This document shows positions 8,143 to 16,577 of a stretch of 64,000 bases of DNA, one piece after another. The DNA lies in contig LMSR01000001.1 of the NCBI GenBank assembly GCA_001429555.1, forward strand, positions 118,687 to 182,686. Reading direction: 5' to 3'. A program made the position numbers and the translations under genes. Position 1 is the stretch's first letter. Each line of letters opens with the position of its first letter. The notes under the pieces are model-generated. The model was not told the origin of the DNA. It made no database searches and was given only the letters and a program-made list of their open reading frames with translations. The DNA is from Nocardioides sp. Soil797 (GTDB lineage: Bacteria; Actinomycetota; Actinomycetes; Propionibacteriales; Nocardioidaceae).

Positions 8143-9216
8143 TCAAGGAGCGAGCGTCAGTGCGGCGCGGGTCTGCTGCGTGGCGCGGGCCCAGGTGAAT
8201 TCGGCCGCATGCTGGCGGGCCGCCTCGCGGTGTGCCTCGTCGAAGCGCGACGCCCGAACCACCGCGTCGGCCAACCCCGGGGCCGAGAACGACGACATCA
8301 CCGATGCGTGCCCTTCGGCGACCTCGAGGCTGGCCGGCTCGGGCCCGATCACGACCGGGATCCCGAGCCGCATTCCTTCGACGATCGGCAGCCCGAATCC
8401 CTCGAAGTCGGAGGGGAAGACGATCATCGACGCGCTGGCCATCGCCTCGCGGAACTCGGGCTCGGGCAGGTAGGGCGCCAGGGTGACCAGACCGGTCAGC
8501 CCGAGCTCGGCGACTCTGGAGTTCAGTGCGTTGCGCTGGTCTCCGGTGCCGAGGATCTGCAGGCTGGGCAGGTCGAGACCCTGCCGGACGCCGTACGCCC
8601 AGGCATCGAGCACGAGGTCGGGGTTCTTGTTGGTGTGGTGGGCGAACGTGATCGCCGGCCCGCTGCGGGCCGGCACGTCAGGCCAGGACAGCACGTGGTC
8701 GGCGCCGTGGTGCACCACCCTCGCCGGCGTCTGCTGCAGTGAGGGGTGAAGCTTGTGGAGGTCGTCGAGGCTGCGCTGCGACACCGAGATGATCACGTCG
8801 GCCAGTGCATAGGCGCGGTCGTAGGCGACCTTGCGCAGCAGCCGTCGAGGCCGGGAGAACTGCTCCGGCCGCAGCTCGTGGCGCAGGTCGTGGATCACCA
8901 CGCCGAGGGGTACGCCGACGCGCACGAGGCTGATCGACGGCATCGTCGCGAGCACCGCATCGGCACGGAAGTCTCGGACCAGCTGCCTGGTGACCACCGA
9001 CTGTCGCCACGGGCGTCCCACCGGCGCCGGCCTCGGGATGCGCACCTCGTGGCGGGCGTGACGCCCGGTCGCCAGGTCGGAGCCCTCGCGCACCAGCACC
9101 AGCAGCTCGTCATCCAGCGTGTCCCGGTGCTCGTCGTCCCAGGCGGCGAGCAGGTTCTCGACGTAGGTCCGGATCCCTCCGAAGTCGGCGGCGAGCGCGT
9201 CGACGATGAGTCTCAT
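8143..9216 (-). CDS. GT4-like glycosyltransferase
   Basis: A 357-residue GT-B enzyme. The N-terminal half has a GGIRTYVENLL acceptor-side loop. The C-terminal half carries the EGFGLPIVEGM motif (E-x7-E) that binds the donor nucleotide-sugar in GT4/GT1-like enzymes. Start ATG 9216 was chosen instead of a start 15 codons upstream, because TACCCT (9228-9223) is a good -10 box ending 6 nt before it; the mRNA would be leaderless. It probably adds a hexose to the glycan; specificity unknown. Confidence 0.85.
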   Translation of the reverse strand: MRLIVDALAADFGGIRTYVENLLAAWDDEHRDTLDDELLVLVREGSDLATGRHARHEVRIPRPAPVGRPWRQSVVTRQLVRDFRADAVLATMPSISLVRVGVPLGVVIHDLRHELRPEQFSRPRRLLRKVAYDRAYALADVIISVSQRSLDDLHKLHPSLQQTPARVVHHGADHVLSWPDVPARSGPAITFAHHTNKNPDLVLDAWAYGVRQGLDLPSLQILGTGDQRNALNSRVAELGLTGLVTLAPYLPEPEFREAMASASMIVFPSDFEGFGLPIVEGMRLGIPVVIGPEPASLEVAEGHASVMSSFSAPGLADAVVRASRFDEAHREAARQHAAEFTWARATQQTRAALTLAP

Positions 9217-9266
9217 GGGCGCAGGGTAGCCGTAACCAAACCCGGCCGCTCGGCGTTGCATCGGGT

Positions 9267-10091
9267 GTGAACCGACCCAGCGAAGCCGCGACCTCAGACT
9301 CCGTGCTCCGGGCCCAGGACTCCGCGCACGCCGACGGGCACGACTACGTCAAGGGGTCGCCCCACCTGCGCCACCTGCAGCTGCGCAGCGAGATCGAGCG
9401 CCGGCTGCGGACGCTGGTGCGTGACTCGATCGCCCGCACCGGCCACTGCCGGGTGCTGGAGATCGGCGCGGGCCACGGCACCTTCACCGACGTGTTGGTC
9501 GGCGCCGGGGCGACGGTCACGGTGACCGAGGCGAGTGCGGCGAGCGCCGAGCATCTGCGCCGGCAGTACGACGGCGACGAGCGGGTCACGGTCTTCCACG
9601 ACGAGACCGGCGAGTTCGTGCTCGACCAGGACGAGTCCTGGGACCTGGCAGTGATGATCAGCGTGATCCACCACATCCCTGACTACGTCGGGTTCCTCGG
9701 TCGACTGCAGGAGCTGATCGCGCCCGACGGCGGCATCTTCTCGGTGCAGGACCCGCTGTTCTATCCGCGTCGCTCGCGCACCTCCCACATCGCCTCACGC
9801 GGCACCTACTTCGCCTGGCGGCTGGGGCAGGGCAACTACGCGCGCGGTCTGGCCACCCGGATGCGCCGCCTGCGCGGGGTCTACAACGAGAGTGCCGAGT
9901 CCGATCTGGTCGAGTACCACGTGGTTCGCCAGGGTGTCGACGAGGAAGCGATCCGCGCCCTGCTCGCGCCGAACTTCGACGTGGAGGTCTTCACCTACTG
10001 GTCGACCCAGGGGCCGGTGTGGCAGCGGCTCTTCGAGAAGACCTCGCTCCGCTCGGACTTCGGGATCCAGGCCACCAATCGCCGCAGGTGA
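9267..10091 (+). CDS. class I SAM-dependent methyltransferase
   Basis: A 274-residue methyltransferase with motif I (VLEIGAGHGTF), an acidic VTEAS strand, a DLAVMISVIHHIPDY motif II region and a post-III GGIFSVQDPLF segment. It resembles Methyltransf_12/25 proteins. The gene is divergent from the GT4-like gene (51-bp gap) and starts at GTG without a clear Shine-Dalgarno. Substrate unknown; glycan methylation is inferred from context. Confidence 0.8.
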   Translation: MNRPSEAATSDSVLRAQDSAHADGHDYVKGSPHLRHLQLRSEIERRLRTLVRDSIARTGHCRVLEIGAGHGTFTDVLVGAGATVTVTEASAASAEHLRRQYDGDERVTVFHDETGEFVLDQDESWDLAVMISVIHHIPDYVGFLGRLQELIAPDGGIFSVQDPLFYPRRSRTSHIASRGTYFAWRLGQGNYARGLATRMRRLRGVYNESAESDLVEYHVVRQGVDEEAIRALLAPNFDVEVFTYWSTQGPVWQRLFEKTSLRSDFGIQATNRRR

Positions 10092-10398
10092 TCTCGACTG
10101 ACCGGCTGGTTCCCGAGGAGCCGAGGAACGAGACGTCTCGCAGCGCTTGTTCCTCGGGCCTGCTCGATCACCGGATGCTGGCCAGCCCCGAGCGCGTTGA
10201 ACGACCGTTCGATCAAAACGCCTCTTGAGCGAACGATCGTTCAACTCGGGTGAGGGTGCGTGGGATGGCCGACCGCTGGTGGGCACAGGCTCGCCGCGCC
10301 ATGCAGGGTCGCGGAACCACGCAGGGTCACGGAACCACGCAGGGTCACGGAACCACGCAGGCTCAGGGAACCACGCAGGCTCAGGGAACCACGCAGGC
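10092..10398. other. gene-free 307-bp stretch, repeat-rich
   Basis: No coding region is credible here. The stretch begins with a degenerate copy of the GAGCCGAGGAACGAG-type dispersed repeat (about 10115-10135), then holds a large inverted repeat (10196-10245) and most of an 18-bp tandem array (10313-10402). Open frames across it encode only repeat-derived peptides. Confidence 0.75.
10196..10245. repeat. inverted repeat with palindromic half-sites
   Basis: The arm GTTGAACGACCGTTCG (10196-10211) and the arm CGAACGATCGTTCAAC (10230-10245) are complementary at 15 of 16 positions around an 18-nt loop. The right arm itself contains the perfect 12-bp palindrome GAACGATCGTTC. This could be a hairpin terminator between the convergent genes, or paired operator sites of the TetR type. 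No regulator gene is nearby. Confidence 0.7.
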
Positions 10399-10402
10399 TC
10401 AG
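10313..10402. repeat. 18-bp minisatellite, 5 copies
   Basis: Five consecutive 18-bp units beginning GGAACCACGCAGG, in two variants (two copies ending GTCAC, three ending CTCAG), with a decayed half-unit before them. The last copy contains the stop codon of the reductase gene read on the minus strand (10401-10399), so copy-number change could alter its C-terminus. Confidence 0.92.
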
Positions 10403-11517
10403 GGGGACAGATGGTCGGGCGAGTCCTGGATCCCGGTCCGCAGGCGGGCCAGGTCGGCACGCACCATCAGCTCGACGGTCTGCCGGAGGGTCACCTCCGG
10501 GCGCCAACCGAGCACGCTCGATGCACGGCTGAAGTCGCCGACCACGCCGCCGAAGTCGTTGTGTCGAGGTGTCTCCCCACTCGCCCGCACCCCCGAACTT
10601 CCCGATACTCCCTGACGTTCGGGTCCTCCGGGCTCGATACTCCCTGACGTTTCCGTCCTTCCGACGGCCGACTCCGCGGCCTCGACGGCCCACTGGGCGA
10701 CGTCGGCCAGGCGGTGCAGCTGCCCGGTGGCGATGACGAGGTCGCCGCTCCACCCGCCGTCGTACGCCGACCGCGCGGCCAGTGCGAAGGCCCGGACGAA
10801 GTCGGCGGCCGAACCCCAGTCACGGGCGACCGAGGGGTCGCGCAGTGTCACGCCCTCGGCCTGCCCGAGTGCGGTGGCGGCGGCCTGGCGAGTGATCGTC
10901 GGGAGCACGAACTTCGGGTCGTGCAGTGGGCCGGTGTGACCGAAGAGGATCAGGTTGGTGGCCCGAGCACCTCCTGCCCGGGCCTCGGCCACGGCGACAT
11001 GGGCGCGGGCCTTGGCCTCGGCGTACGGGCTGACCGGGTTGAGTGGCGTGTCCTCGTCGACCGTGCCGGACTCGACCGTGCCGGACTTGGCGGTGCCCGA
11101 CCCGACCGTGCCGGACTCGACTGTGCCGGACTTGGCGGGGCCGAAGATCTCGGAGGAGGACGCCTGGACGAAGGAGATCCCGGTCTCACCGGTCACCGCG
11201 AGCATTCCGAGCACAGCCTGGTGGTTCACCTCATCGGTGAGCTCCGGTCGGTCCCACGAGGCGCCGACGGAGGAGAGTGCCGCGAGGTTGTGGACCACGT
11301 CGGGGCGGTGTTCGCGGACCAGGGCGGCGAAGGTGGACGTCGCGCGGACGTCGAGCTCGGCCAGCGGTACGTCGGGCAGGTGGGCACGCACCCGCTCGTC
11401 GGCGAGCGACGTGAGCGTGCCGATCACCCGCTCTCCCCGGGCCAAGAGGTGCCGGGCGAGCAGGATGCCGTCCTGCCCGCCGATGCCGGTGATCAGGTGA
11501 AGGCCCGCGCCGGTCAT
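10399..11517 (-). CDS. GDP-4-keto-6-deoxymannose reductase-like SDR
   Basis: A 372-residue extended short-chain dehydrogenase. The Rossmann motif (GIGGQDG) is near residue 11, the catalytic S/T region SSSEIFG is followed by the YAEAK motif, and the end [15 protein letters not shown] is typical of GDP-sugar reductases. It overlaps gmd by 4 nt (ATGA), so it probably reduces the GMD product to a GDP-6-deoxyhexose such as GDP-rhamnose. It is longer than relatives (about 300-325) because of two in-frame repeat insertions: a 5-fold SGTV-type repeat between the catalytic Ser and Tyr (11060-11134), and a segment made from two copies of a dispersed 26-bp repeat (10601-10663). Confidence 0.8.
   Translation of the reverse strand: MTGAGLHLITGIGGQDGILLARHLLARGERVIGTLTSLADERVRAHLPDVPLAELDVRATSTFAALVREHRPDVVHNLAALSSVGASWDRPELTDEVNHQAVLGMLAVTGETGISFVQASSSEIFGPAKSGTVESGTVGSGTAKSGTVESGTVDEDTPLNPVSPYAEAKARAHVAVAEARAGGARATNLILFGHTGPLHDPKFVLPTITRQAAATALGQAEGVTLRDPSVARDWGSAADFVRAFALAARSAYDGGWSGDLVIATGQLHRLADVAQWAVEAAESAVGRTETSGSIEPGGPERQGVSGSSGVRASGETPRHNDFGGVVGDFSRASSVLGWRPEVTLRQTVELMVRADLARLRTGIQDSPDHLSP
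10601..10663. repeat. two copies of dispersed 26-bp repeat inside reductase gene
   Basis: The core CGATACTCCCTGACGTT occurs at 10603-10619 and 10635-10651 with shared flanks. The same core followed by CGGGTCC recurs at 19911-19934 just after the SDR gene stop. Here both copies are read in frame on the minus strand, giving the low-complexity segment around [17 protein letters not shown]. Confidence 0.85.
11060..11134. repeat. 15-bp in-frame tandem repeat, 5 copies
   Basis: Five 15-bp units of the type ACCGTGCCGGACTCG (plus strand) encode a repeated [10 protein letters not shown] peptide in the reductase. The unit length is a multiple of three, so expansion or loss keeps the frame. Confidence 0.9.
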
Positions 11518-12488
11518 TTGTCGATCAGCCGCGCCATCTTCTCGAGATCGGCATCCACCATCAGCCCAGCAAGCTCGGTGGGCAGGGTCTGCGCCTTCCA
11601 ACCCAGCACGGACTGGGCCTTCGAGGCGTCTCCGATCAACGCGTCGACCTCGGTCGGGCGCTCGTAGCGGGAGTCGTGGTTGACATGGTCCTCCCAGTCG
11701 AGTCCGGCGTGGGCGAAGGCGGACGCGCAGAACTCGCGCACAGACGTGCCGACCCCGGTGGCCAGCACGTAGTCGTCGGGCTCGTCGTGCTGGAGCATCC
11801 GCCACATGCCCTCGACGTACTCCGGGGCGTAGCCCCAGTCGCGGATCGCGTCGAGGTTGCCGAGGTCGAGGTGGTCCTGCACGCCCAGCTTGATCGCGGC
11901 CGCGCCGAGCGTGATCTTGCGAGTCACGAACGACTCGCCGCGTCGTGGCGACTCGTGGTTGAAGAGGATCCCGGAGACCGCGAACAGGTCGTAGGCCTCG
12001 CGGTAGTTCACCGTCACCCAGTGCGAGTAGAGCTTGGCCGCGCCGTACGGCGAACGCGGGTAGAACGCCGATGCCTCGCTCTGCGGCGGTGGAGTCGCAC
12101 CGAACATCTCCGACGTCGAGGCCTGGTAGAAGCGGCAGTCGATGCCGGCCGCGCGGATCGCCTCGAGCAGTCGCAGGGTGCCGACGGCGTCCGTCGACGC
12201 GGTGTACTCGGGCATCTCGAAGGACACCTTCACGTGGCTCTGGGCGCCCAGGTTGTAGACCTCGTGCGGCTCGATCAGGTGAATCAGGTTGACCAGGCTC
12301 ACGCCGTCGGTCAGGTCGCCGTAGTGCAACGTCAGGTGCGGGTGGTCCTGCAGGTGGTCGATGCGACTGCGGTTCAGGGTGGAGGCGCGGCGGACCAGGC
12401 CGTGCACGTCGTACCCCTTCTCGAGGAGCAGCTCGGCGAGGTAGGAGCCGTCCTGGCCGGTGATCCCCGTGATGAACGCGCGCTTCAT
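11514..12488 (-). CDS. gmd: GDP-mannose 4,6-dehydratase
   Basis: A 324-residue enzyme converting GDP-D-mannose to GDP-4-keto-6-deoxy-D-mannose. Diagnostic segments are [19 protein letters not shown] at the N-terminus, [26 protein letters not shown], the catalytic STSEMFG with YGAAK, and [17 protein letters not shown], all strongly conserved in GMD. It overlaps the reductase (ATGA) and the upstream methyltransferase (ATGA), forming a three-gene minus-strand operon. Length is normal for the family. Confidence 0.95.
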   Translation of the reverse strand: MKRAFITGITGQDGSYLAELLLEKGYDVHGLVRRASTLNRSRIDHLQDHPHLTLHYGDLTDGVSLVNLIHLIEPHEVYNLGAQSHVKVSFEMPEYTASTDAVGTLRLLEAIRAAGIDCRFYQASTSEMFGATPPPQSEASAFYPRSPYGAAKLYSHWVTVNYREAYDLFAVSGILFNHESPRRGESFVTRKITLGAAAIKLGVQDHLDLGNLDAIRDWGYAPEYVEGMWRMLQHDEPDDYVLATGVGTSVREFCASAFAHAGLDWEDHVNHDSRYERPTEVDALIGDASKAQSVLGWKAQTLPTELAGLMVDADLEKMARLIDK

Positions 12489-13423
12489 GAGTGATTCTCC
12501 AGAGGTCGGCGGGCGTAGGCGTCGAGCACGATCCGCGGCGCCAGACCCTTGTCCAGCAAGCGATCCACGCCCCGGGAGATGACCTCCCCCTTGCGGCCGC
12601 CGAGGCCGAGGGAGGCGAGGTACGGCGCGGCCTGCAGCGAGTAGCGCGCCTTCGGCTGGATCTGTACGTCGACAAAGCCGGCCCGCTCGAGGGCTGCGGT
12701 CATGCTGCGCCGGGTGTGCAGGATCCAGTGGTGGGCGGCGACCCGGCGGTCGACCCACCGGCTGGTCCGCCCACGCGTGGCGGAGAGGGCGCCGAGGGCG
12801 GCGGAGTCGACGGCGCAACGGAACGGCGTCTGCAGGAACAGCACGCCGCCCGGCTTGAGCAGGTCGTGGCAGTCGGCGAGCAGGTCGGCCGGCTCGGGGA
12901 CGTGGGCGATCACGCACCACAGGGTGACCGCGTCGTTCTCGGCAGGAAGGTTGAGCGCGGAGAGGTCGCCGAGGTCGAGCTCGACATCGAACTTGTCGCG
13001 GGCGATCTCGATGGCCGCCTCGAGCAGTTCGTTGCCGCCCACGTCGAAACCACGCTCGCGGGCGTGGGCGAGGAAGCCGCCGTCACCGGCCCCGATGTCA
13101 TAGATGCGTGGTGTCGAGGACGGTGGTCGAGCGGCCGAGGAACCAGCCGTCTCGAAACCACCCAGCCGCGAGGCGAGCTCGTCGAGAACCTCGTCCCACG
13201 CGGCGGTCGTCACCCCGTCCCGCTTGAGCTGGAACCACGCCTCACGCTGCTCGACCGAGATCGTGTCGAGCCCGACGGTCTCGACCGGGGCCACCTCGTC
13301 GCGATCGCTCCAGCCGACCAGCCCACACGACGTACAACGGAAGTTGCGTCGACCGGTTCGCCGGGAGATCGGGTAGTTGTGCAGCCCGCCCCTCGAGCAG
13401 GCGGGACACGTCTGGACTGTCAT
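12485..13423 (-). CDS. SAM methyltransferase with N-terminal zinc ribbon
   Basis: A 312-residue protein with an N-terminal four-cysteine zinc ribbon (CPAC near residue 6, CTSC near 30), followed by a methyltransferase domain ([11 protein letters not shown] motif [25 protein letters not shown]). This resembles ribbon-containing methyltransferases of nucleotide-sugar or polyketide pathways. It is the first gene of the gmd operon. Start ATG 13423 has a GGAAGG-type Shine-Dalgarno. Residues encoded by 13122-13162 ([14 protein letters not shown]) derive from a dispersed repeat inserted in frame before motif I. Confidence 0.82.
   Translation of the reverse strand: MTVQTCPACSRGGLHNYPISRRTGRRNFRCTSCGLVGWSDRDEVAPVETVGLDTISVEQREAWFQLKRDGVTTAAWDEVLDELASRLGGFETAGSSAARPPSSTPRIYDIGAGDGGFLAHARERGFDVGGNELLEAAIEIARDKFDVELDLGDLSALNLPAENDAVTLWCVIAHVPEPADLLADCHDLLKPGGVLFLQTPFRCAVDSAALGALSATRGRTSRWVDRRVAAHHWILHTRRSMTAALERAGFVDVQIQPKARYSLQAAPYLASLGLGGRKGEVISRGVDRLLDKGLAPRIVLDAYARRPLENHS
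13122..13162. repeat. dispersed repeat in frame within methyltransferase gene
   Basis: A 41-bp sequence that starts GGTGGTCGAG and ends CTCGAAACCACC, with GCCGAGGAAC in the middle. Related copies are at 16503-16546, 22056-22090 and 51304-51330. The ends are complementary (GGTGGT with ACCACC), giving it a palindromic character. Confidence 0.8.
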
Positions 13424-13456
13424 CGGCGAAGGGCCTTCCGGGTCGTGAACCCGTGA

Positions 13457-13462
13457 AGCATA
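13457..13462 (-). promoter_or_regulatory. -10 box candidate for methyltransferase/gmd operon
   Basis: On the minus strand TATGCT (13462-13457) lies about 34 nt upstream of the start codon at 13423. This would give a short 5' leader that includes the Shine-Dalgarno. No convincing -35 element was found. Confidence 0.4.
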
Positions 13463-13546
13463 ACCATCGAGTAACAGGCTCGTTGAAGTGTTCGGTGATG
13501 CCGGGGGACTCACTTCCCCGTCCGTTCTCGTGTCCCTGGAGGGTCT

Positions 13547-14527
13547 GTGTCGAAATCTGTTGACGTTCTGGTTGCCGGTGGCGGTGGCTTCATCGGTGGT
13601 CACCTCGTGGCGGACCTCCTGGCGCAGGGCAAGAGCGTGCGATCGGTGGACGTGAAGCCGCAGTCGGAGTGGTACCAGGTGCACCCCGACGCACAGAACG
13701 TCGTCGGTGACCTCTCCCTGCTCGACACGGCGATGGCACAGACCGCCGGCGCCGAAGAGGTCTACATGCTGGCCGCCGACATGGGCGGCATGGGCTTCAT
13801 CGAGAACAACAAGGCCCTCTGCATGCTCACCGTGCTGACCAGCACGCACATGCTGCAGGCTGCCCGCGAGCACGACGTACAGCGCTACTTCTACTCCTCC
13901 TCCGCCTGTGTCTACGCCGCTGACAAGCAGGTCGACACCGACATCACCGCGCTCAAGGAGTCCGACGCCTACCCGGCGATGCCGGAGGACGGCTACGGCT
14001 GGGAGAAGCTCTTCACCGAGCGGATGTGCCGCCACTTCGAGGAAGACTTCGACCTGACCACGCGCGTGGCGCGCTACCACAACGTCTACGGCCCCGAGGG
14101 CACCTGGGACGGCGGCCGTGAGAAGGCTCCGGCCGCGGTGTGCCGCAAGATCGCCACCGCCGCGATCACCGGCGAGCACGAGCTGGAGATCTGGGGCGAC
14201 GGTGAGCAGACCCGCTCGTTCATGTACATCGACGACTGCCTCAAGGGCTCGCAGATGATCCTTGCCGGCGACTCCAACGTGCCGGTCAACCTGGGCTCCG
14301 ACGAACTGGTCTCGATCAACGGCCTGGTCGACATCGTCGAGGAGATCGCCGGCATCAAGTGCCAGCGCAACTACAAGCTCGACGCACCCCAGGGCGTGCG
14401 CGGTCGCAACAGCGACAACACTCAGATCAAGGAGACCTACGGCTGGGCGCCCTCGATCACGCTCGCCGACGGCCTCGCCAAGACCTACGCCTGGGTGCAC
14501 GACCAGGTGAAGCGCTCGATCGGCTGA
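13547..14527 (+). CDS. GDP-mannose 3,5-epimerase-like SDR
   Basis: A 326-residue extended SDR closely following the plant GDP-mannose 3,5-epimerase pattern: MLAADMGGMGFIENN, SSACVY with the catalytic Cys121, YGWEK (Tyr150, Lys154), YHNVYGPEGTWDGGREKAP with the second acid/base residue Lys193, WGDGEQTRSFMYIDDC, and GVRGRNSDNTQIKE near the end. GME inverts C3 and C5 of GDP-mannose to give GDP-L-galactose (and GDP-L-gulose). The GTG start has GGAGGG upstream. It is followed 4 nt later by a glycosyltransferase that may use its product. Confidence 0.85.
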   Translation: MSKSVDVLVAGGGGFIGGHLVADLLAQGKSVRSVDVKPQSEWYQVHPDAQNVVGDLSLLDTAMAQTAGAEEVYMLAADMGGMGFIENNKALCMLTVLTSTHMLQAAREHDVQRYFYSSSACVYAADKQVDTDITALKESDAYPAMPEDGYGWEKLFTERMCRHFEEDFDLTTRVARYHNVYGPEGTWDGGREKAPAAVCRKIATAAITGEHELEIWGDGEQTRSFMYIDDCLKGSQMILAGDSNVPVNLGSDELVSINGLVDIVEEIAGIKCQRNYKLDAPQGVRGRNSDNTQIKETYGWAPSITLADGLAKTYAWVHDQVKRSIG

Positions 14528-14531
14528 CCTG

Positions 14532-15722
14532 ATGCGCGTCCTCGTCCACGACTACGCCGGCCACCCGTTCCAGGTGGAGCTGAGTCGGGAGCTCGCCTCC
14601 CGCGGTCACCGGGTCACCCACTCGTGGTGCGACGCCTACAGCTCCGGCAAGGGGCACCTGGTCGCCGAGCCCGGCGAGACGCTGGTCTTCCGGCCGGTCG
14701 GTGCCGGGGAGAAGATCGAGAAGCTCGCGTTCGTACGTCGACTGCTCCAGGAAGTGCGCTACGGCTTCGAGCTGGCACGGGTCGCCCGCGACGAGCGACC
14801 CGACGTGGTGATGGTGGCCAACGCTCCGATCCCCACGCTGGTGGTGCTCGCGTTCTTCCTGTTGCTACGCCGGACGCCGTGGGTGCTGTGGCACCAGGAC
14901 GTGCAGGCCGTGGCGATCCGTTCGTTTGCCGGCAAGAGTCTTTCCAAGGCGTTTTCCCTTGTGGCAAAGGGGATTGAGGCCGGAGAGAAGTGGTGTTCAC
15001 GTCGGGCCGCCGCCGTCGTCGTGATCGCCGACTCGTTCCTCGACGTCCACCGCCAGTGGGGCACCGATCGCAAGACGACCGTGATCCCCAACTGGGCGCC
15101 GCTCGACGAGATCTATCCCGTCGACCGCAAGAACGACTGGGCCGTCGAGCACGAGGTCGACGACGTGAAGACGCTGCTCTACTCGGGCACCCTCGGGCTC
15201 AAGCACAACCCTGAGCTCCTGGTCGGCCTGGCCCGCGAGGTCATCGACGGTGGCCAACGGGCCCGCCTGGTCGTGGTCAACGAGGGCCCAGCGGTCGACG
15301 TACTCCGCGACGAGGCCGCGCGCCTCGACGTACCGATCACGCTGTTGCCGTTCCAGCCCTATGAGCGGCTGCCCGAGGTGCTCGGGTCGGGTGACGTGCT
15401 GGTGGTGCTGCTCGAGCAGGACGCCGGTGCGTTCTCGGTGCCCTCGAAGACGCTGTCCTACCTGTGCGCCGGCCGACCGGTGCTCGGGTTGATGCCTGCG
15501 GAGAACCTGGCCGCCACCCTGATCAGCTCGGTCGACGGCTGCGTGCGACCGCCCGTCGCGGACTCGCTGCCGGACGCGGCGGCGTGGGTGGGCGAGGTCT
15601 TCGACGACGCCGAGCTGCGTGACGAGCTCGGTGAGAAGGCACGGTCCCTGGCCGAGCAGAAGTTCGCGTTGACCGGCTGCGCCGACCAGTTCGAGGAGAT
15701 TCTCCGCAGTGCCGCCTCGTGA
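14532..15722 (+). CDS. GT4-like glycosyltransferase
   Basis: A 396-residue GT-B fold protein. The N-terminal domain begins MRVLVHDYAGHPFQVELSRE and contains a hydrophobic segment around residues 100-115 that suggests membrane association. The C-terminal domain has LLYSGTLGLKHNPELL and a donor-binding segment (VPSKTLSYLCAGRPVLGLMP). It lies 4 nt after the epimerase-like gene, so the pair is probably co-translated and may transfer the sugar that enzyme makes. Specificity is not deducible. Confidence 0.82.
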   Translation: MRVLVHDYAGHPFQVELSRELASRGHRVTHSWCDAYSSGKGHLVAEPGETLVFRPVGAGEKIEKLAFVRRLLQEVRYGFELARVARDERPDVVMVANAPIPTLVVLAFFLLLRRTPWVLWHQDVQAVAIRSFAGKSLSKAFSLVAKGIEAGEKWCSRRAAAVVVIADSFLDVHRQWGTDRKTTVIPNWAPLDEIYPVDRKNDWAVEHEVDDVKTLLYSGTLGLKHNPELLVGLAREVIDGGQRARLVVVNEGPAVDVLRDEAARLDVPITLLPFQPYERLPEVLGSGDVLVVLLEQDAGAFSVPSKTLSYLCAGRPVLGLMPAENLAATLISSVDGCVRPPVADSLPDAAAWVGEVFDDAELRDELGEKARSLAEQKFALTGCADQFEEILRSAAS

Positions 15723-15750
15723 CCCAGCCGAATCAGCCGGATCAGCCGCG

Positions 15751-16452
15751 TCAGTCGCTCACGGTCTTCTTCAGTGCGGCGACCTCGTCGGCAATCTGCG
15801 CCTGCAGGCCGACCCGGTGGAAGAACTTCAGGCTCTCGGGCAACGTCCGGACGGGCTCGGCGGGGTTGCCCCGATAGAGCGTCAGGGGGCTTGCCAGCCT
15901 GGTGGTCACCGTCGACCCGGCCGACAGGATCGAGCGCTCCGGCAGGCCGGTCCCGTTGAGCAGGGTGCAGTTGCTCATCACCACACTGCGCGCGCCGAGG
16001 ACCACGGGCGTGCTCTCGAAGCGGTCCTTCACGAGGTTCAGGTTGTGGGTCAGGATCGAGCACCGGAAGCCGGCCACCACGGCGTACTCCTCGAGCTCGA
16101 TGCGGTCCGAGCAGTCGAGCTCGTGGGCCACCGTGATCATCGCGTAGTCGCCGAGCACCAGGCTCGGGTCGCGGGTCGCCTTGTTGAACACCGTGGAGCC
16201 GAGGGGGATGCCGGCGATCCGGTTCCGGGTCGCGATGCTGGCGCCCTCGCCGAGGCGGAGCTCCTCGAGGTCGCGGATCACGTTCATCGGGCCGATGCTC
16301 GAGCCCGGTCCGAGGCTCACCTTGTTGACCAGGATCAGGCTGCGTCCGACGTACGCCGTGGGGTGGATGTCCCACTTCAGCACGCGGCGTGCCAGCTGGT
16401 GCTTGAGACGTTGCGGAAGCACGATCATCAGGACGGCAAGGGCGAGGCGCAC
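15751..16452 (-). CDS. left-handed beta-helix acyltransferase (WcaF-like)
   Basis: A 233-residue hexapeptide-repeat acyltransferase. A short hydrophobic N-terminus (RLALAVLMIVLP) is followed by a helix region and beta-helix coils (SLGPGSSIGPMNVI, LGEGASIATRN, LEEYAVVAGFRC, LGARSVVMSNCTLL), ending with the LYRGNPAEPVRTL loop. It is expected to acylate a sugar with acetyl-CoA or another donor. Start GTG 16452 is preferred, because the upstream part of the frame lies in a dispersed repeat (16477-16546) and looks non-coding. It converges with the glycosyltransferase at 14532. Confidence 0.78.
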   Translation of the reverse strand: MRLALAVLMIVLPQRLKHQLARRVLKWDIHPTAYVGRSLILVNKVSLGPGSSIGPMNVIRDLEELRLGEGASIATRNRIAGIPLGSTVFNKATRDPSLVLGDYAMITVAHELDCSDRIELEEYAVVAGFRCSILTHNLNLVKDRFESTPVVLGARSVVMSNCTLLNGTGLPERSILSAGSTVTTRLASPLTLYRGNPAEPVRTLPESLKFFHRVGLQAQIADEVAALKKTVSD

Positions 16453-16476
16453 CGCGTCACCATATCCACAGATCCG

Positions 16477-16546
16477 TGGTCGAGCAGCCCGCTTCGTCCT
16501 CGTTGGTCGAGTGGCTGGCGAGGAACGAGCCGGCGTATCGAGACCC
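16477..16546. repeat. dispersed repeat copy with partial duplicate
   Basis: A full copy at 16503-16546 (TTGGTCGAGTGGC...GGCGAGGAACGAG...GTATCGAGACCC) is preceded by a partial copy GTGGTCGAGCAGC at 16477-16489. It fills the divergent region between the acyltransferase and the methyltransferase at 16578. Confidence 0.8.
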
Positions 16547-16577
16547 ATGGCCACCACCCCCTGCAAGGAGCCACCCA

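Noticed and set aside
10313..10402. CRISPR array
   Set aside because: The units are contiguous 18-bp tandem copies without spacers and there are no cas genes.
11518..12675. N-terminal extension of the reductase frame to 758 codons
   Set aside because: The extension overlaps gmd completely and is Arg/Pro-rich shadow sequence. The ATG at 11517 with ATGA overlap is the natural start.
13424..14500. N-terminal extension of the zinc-ribbon methyltransferase to 671 codons
   Set aside because: It is antisense to the epimerase-like gene, whose catalytic residues are intact; the ribbon begins at 13423 with its own ribosome site.
16476..16577. 34-codon N-terminal extension of the methyltransferase at 16578
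   Set aside because: It is encoded by the dispersed repeat; AAGGAG is correctly placed only for ATG 16578.
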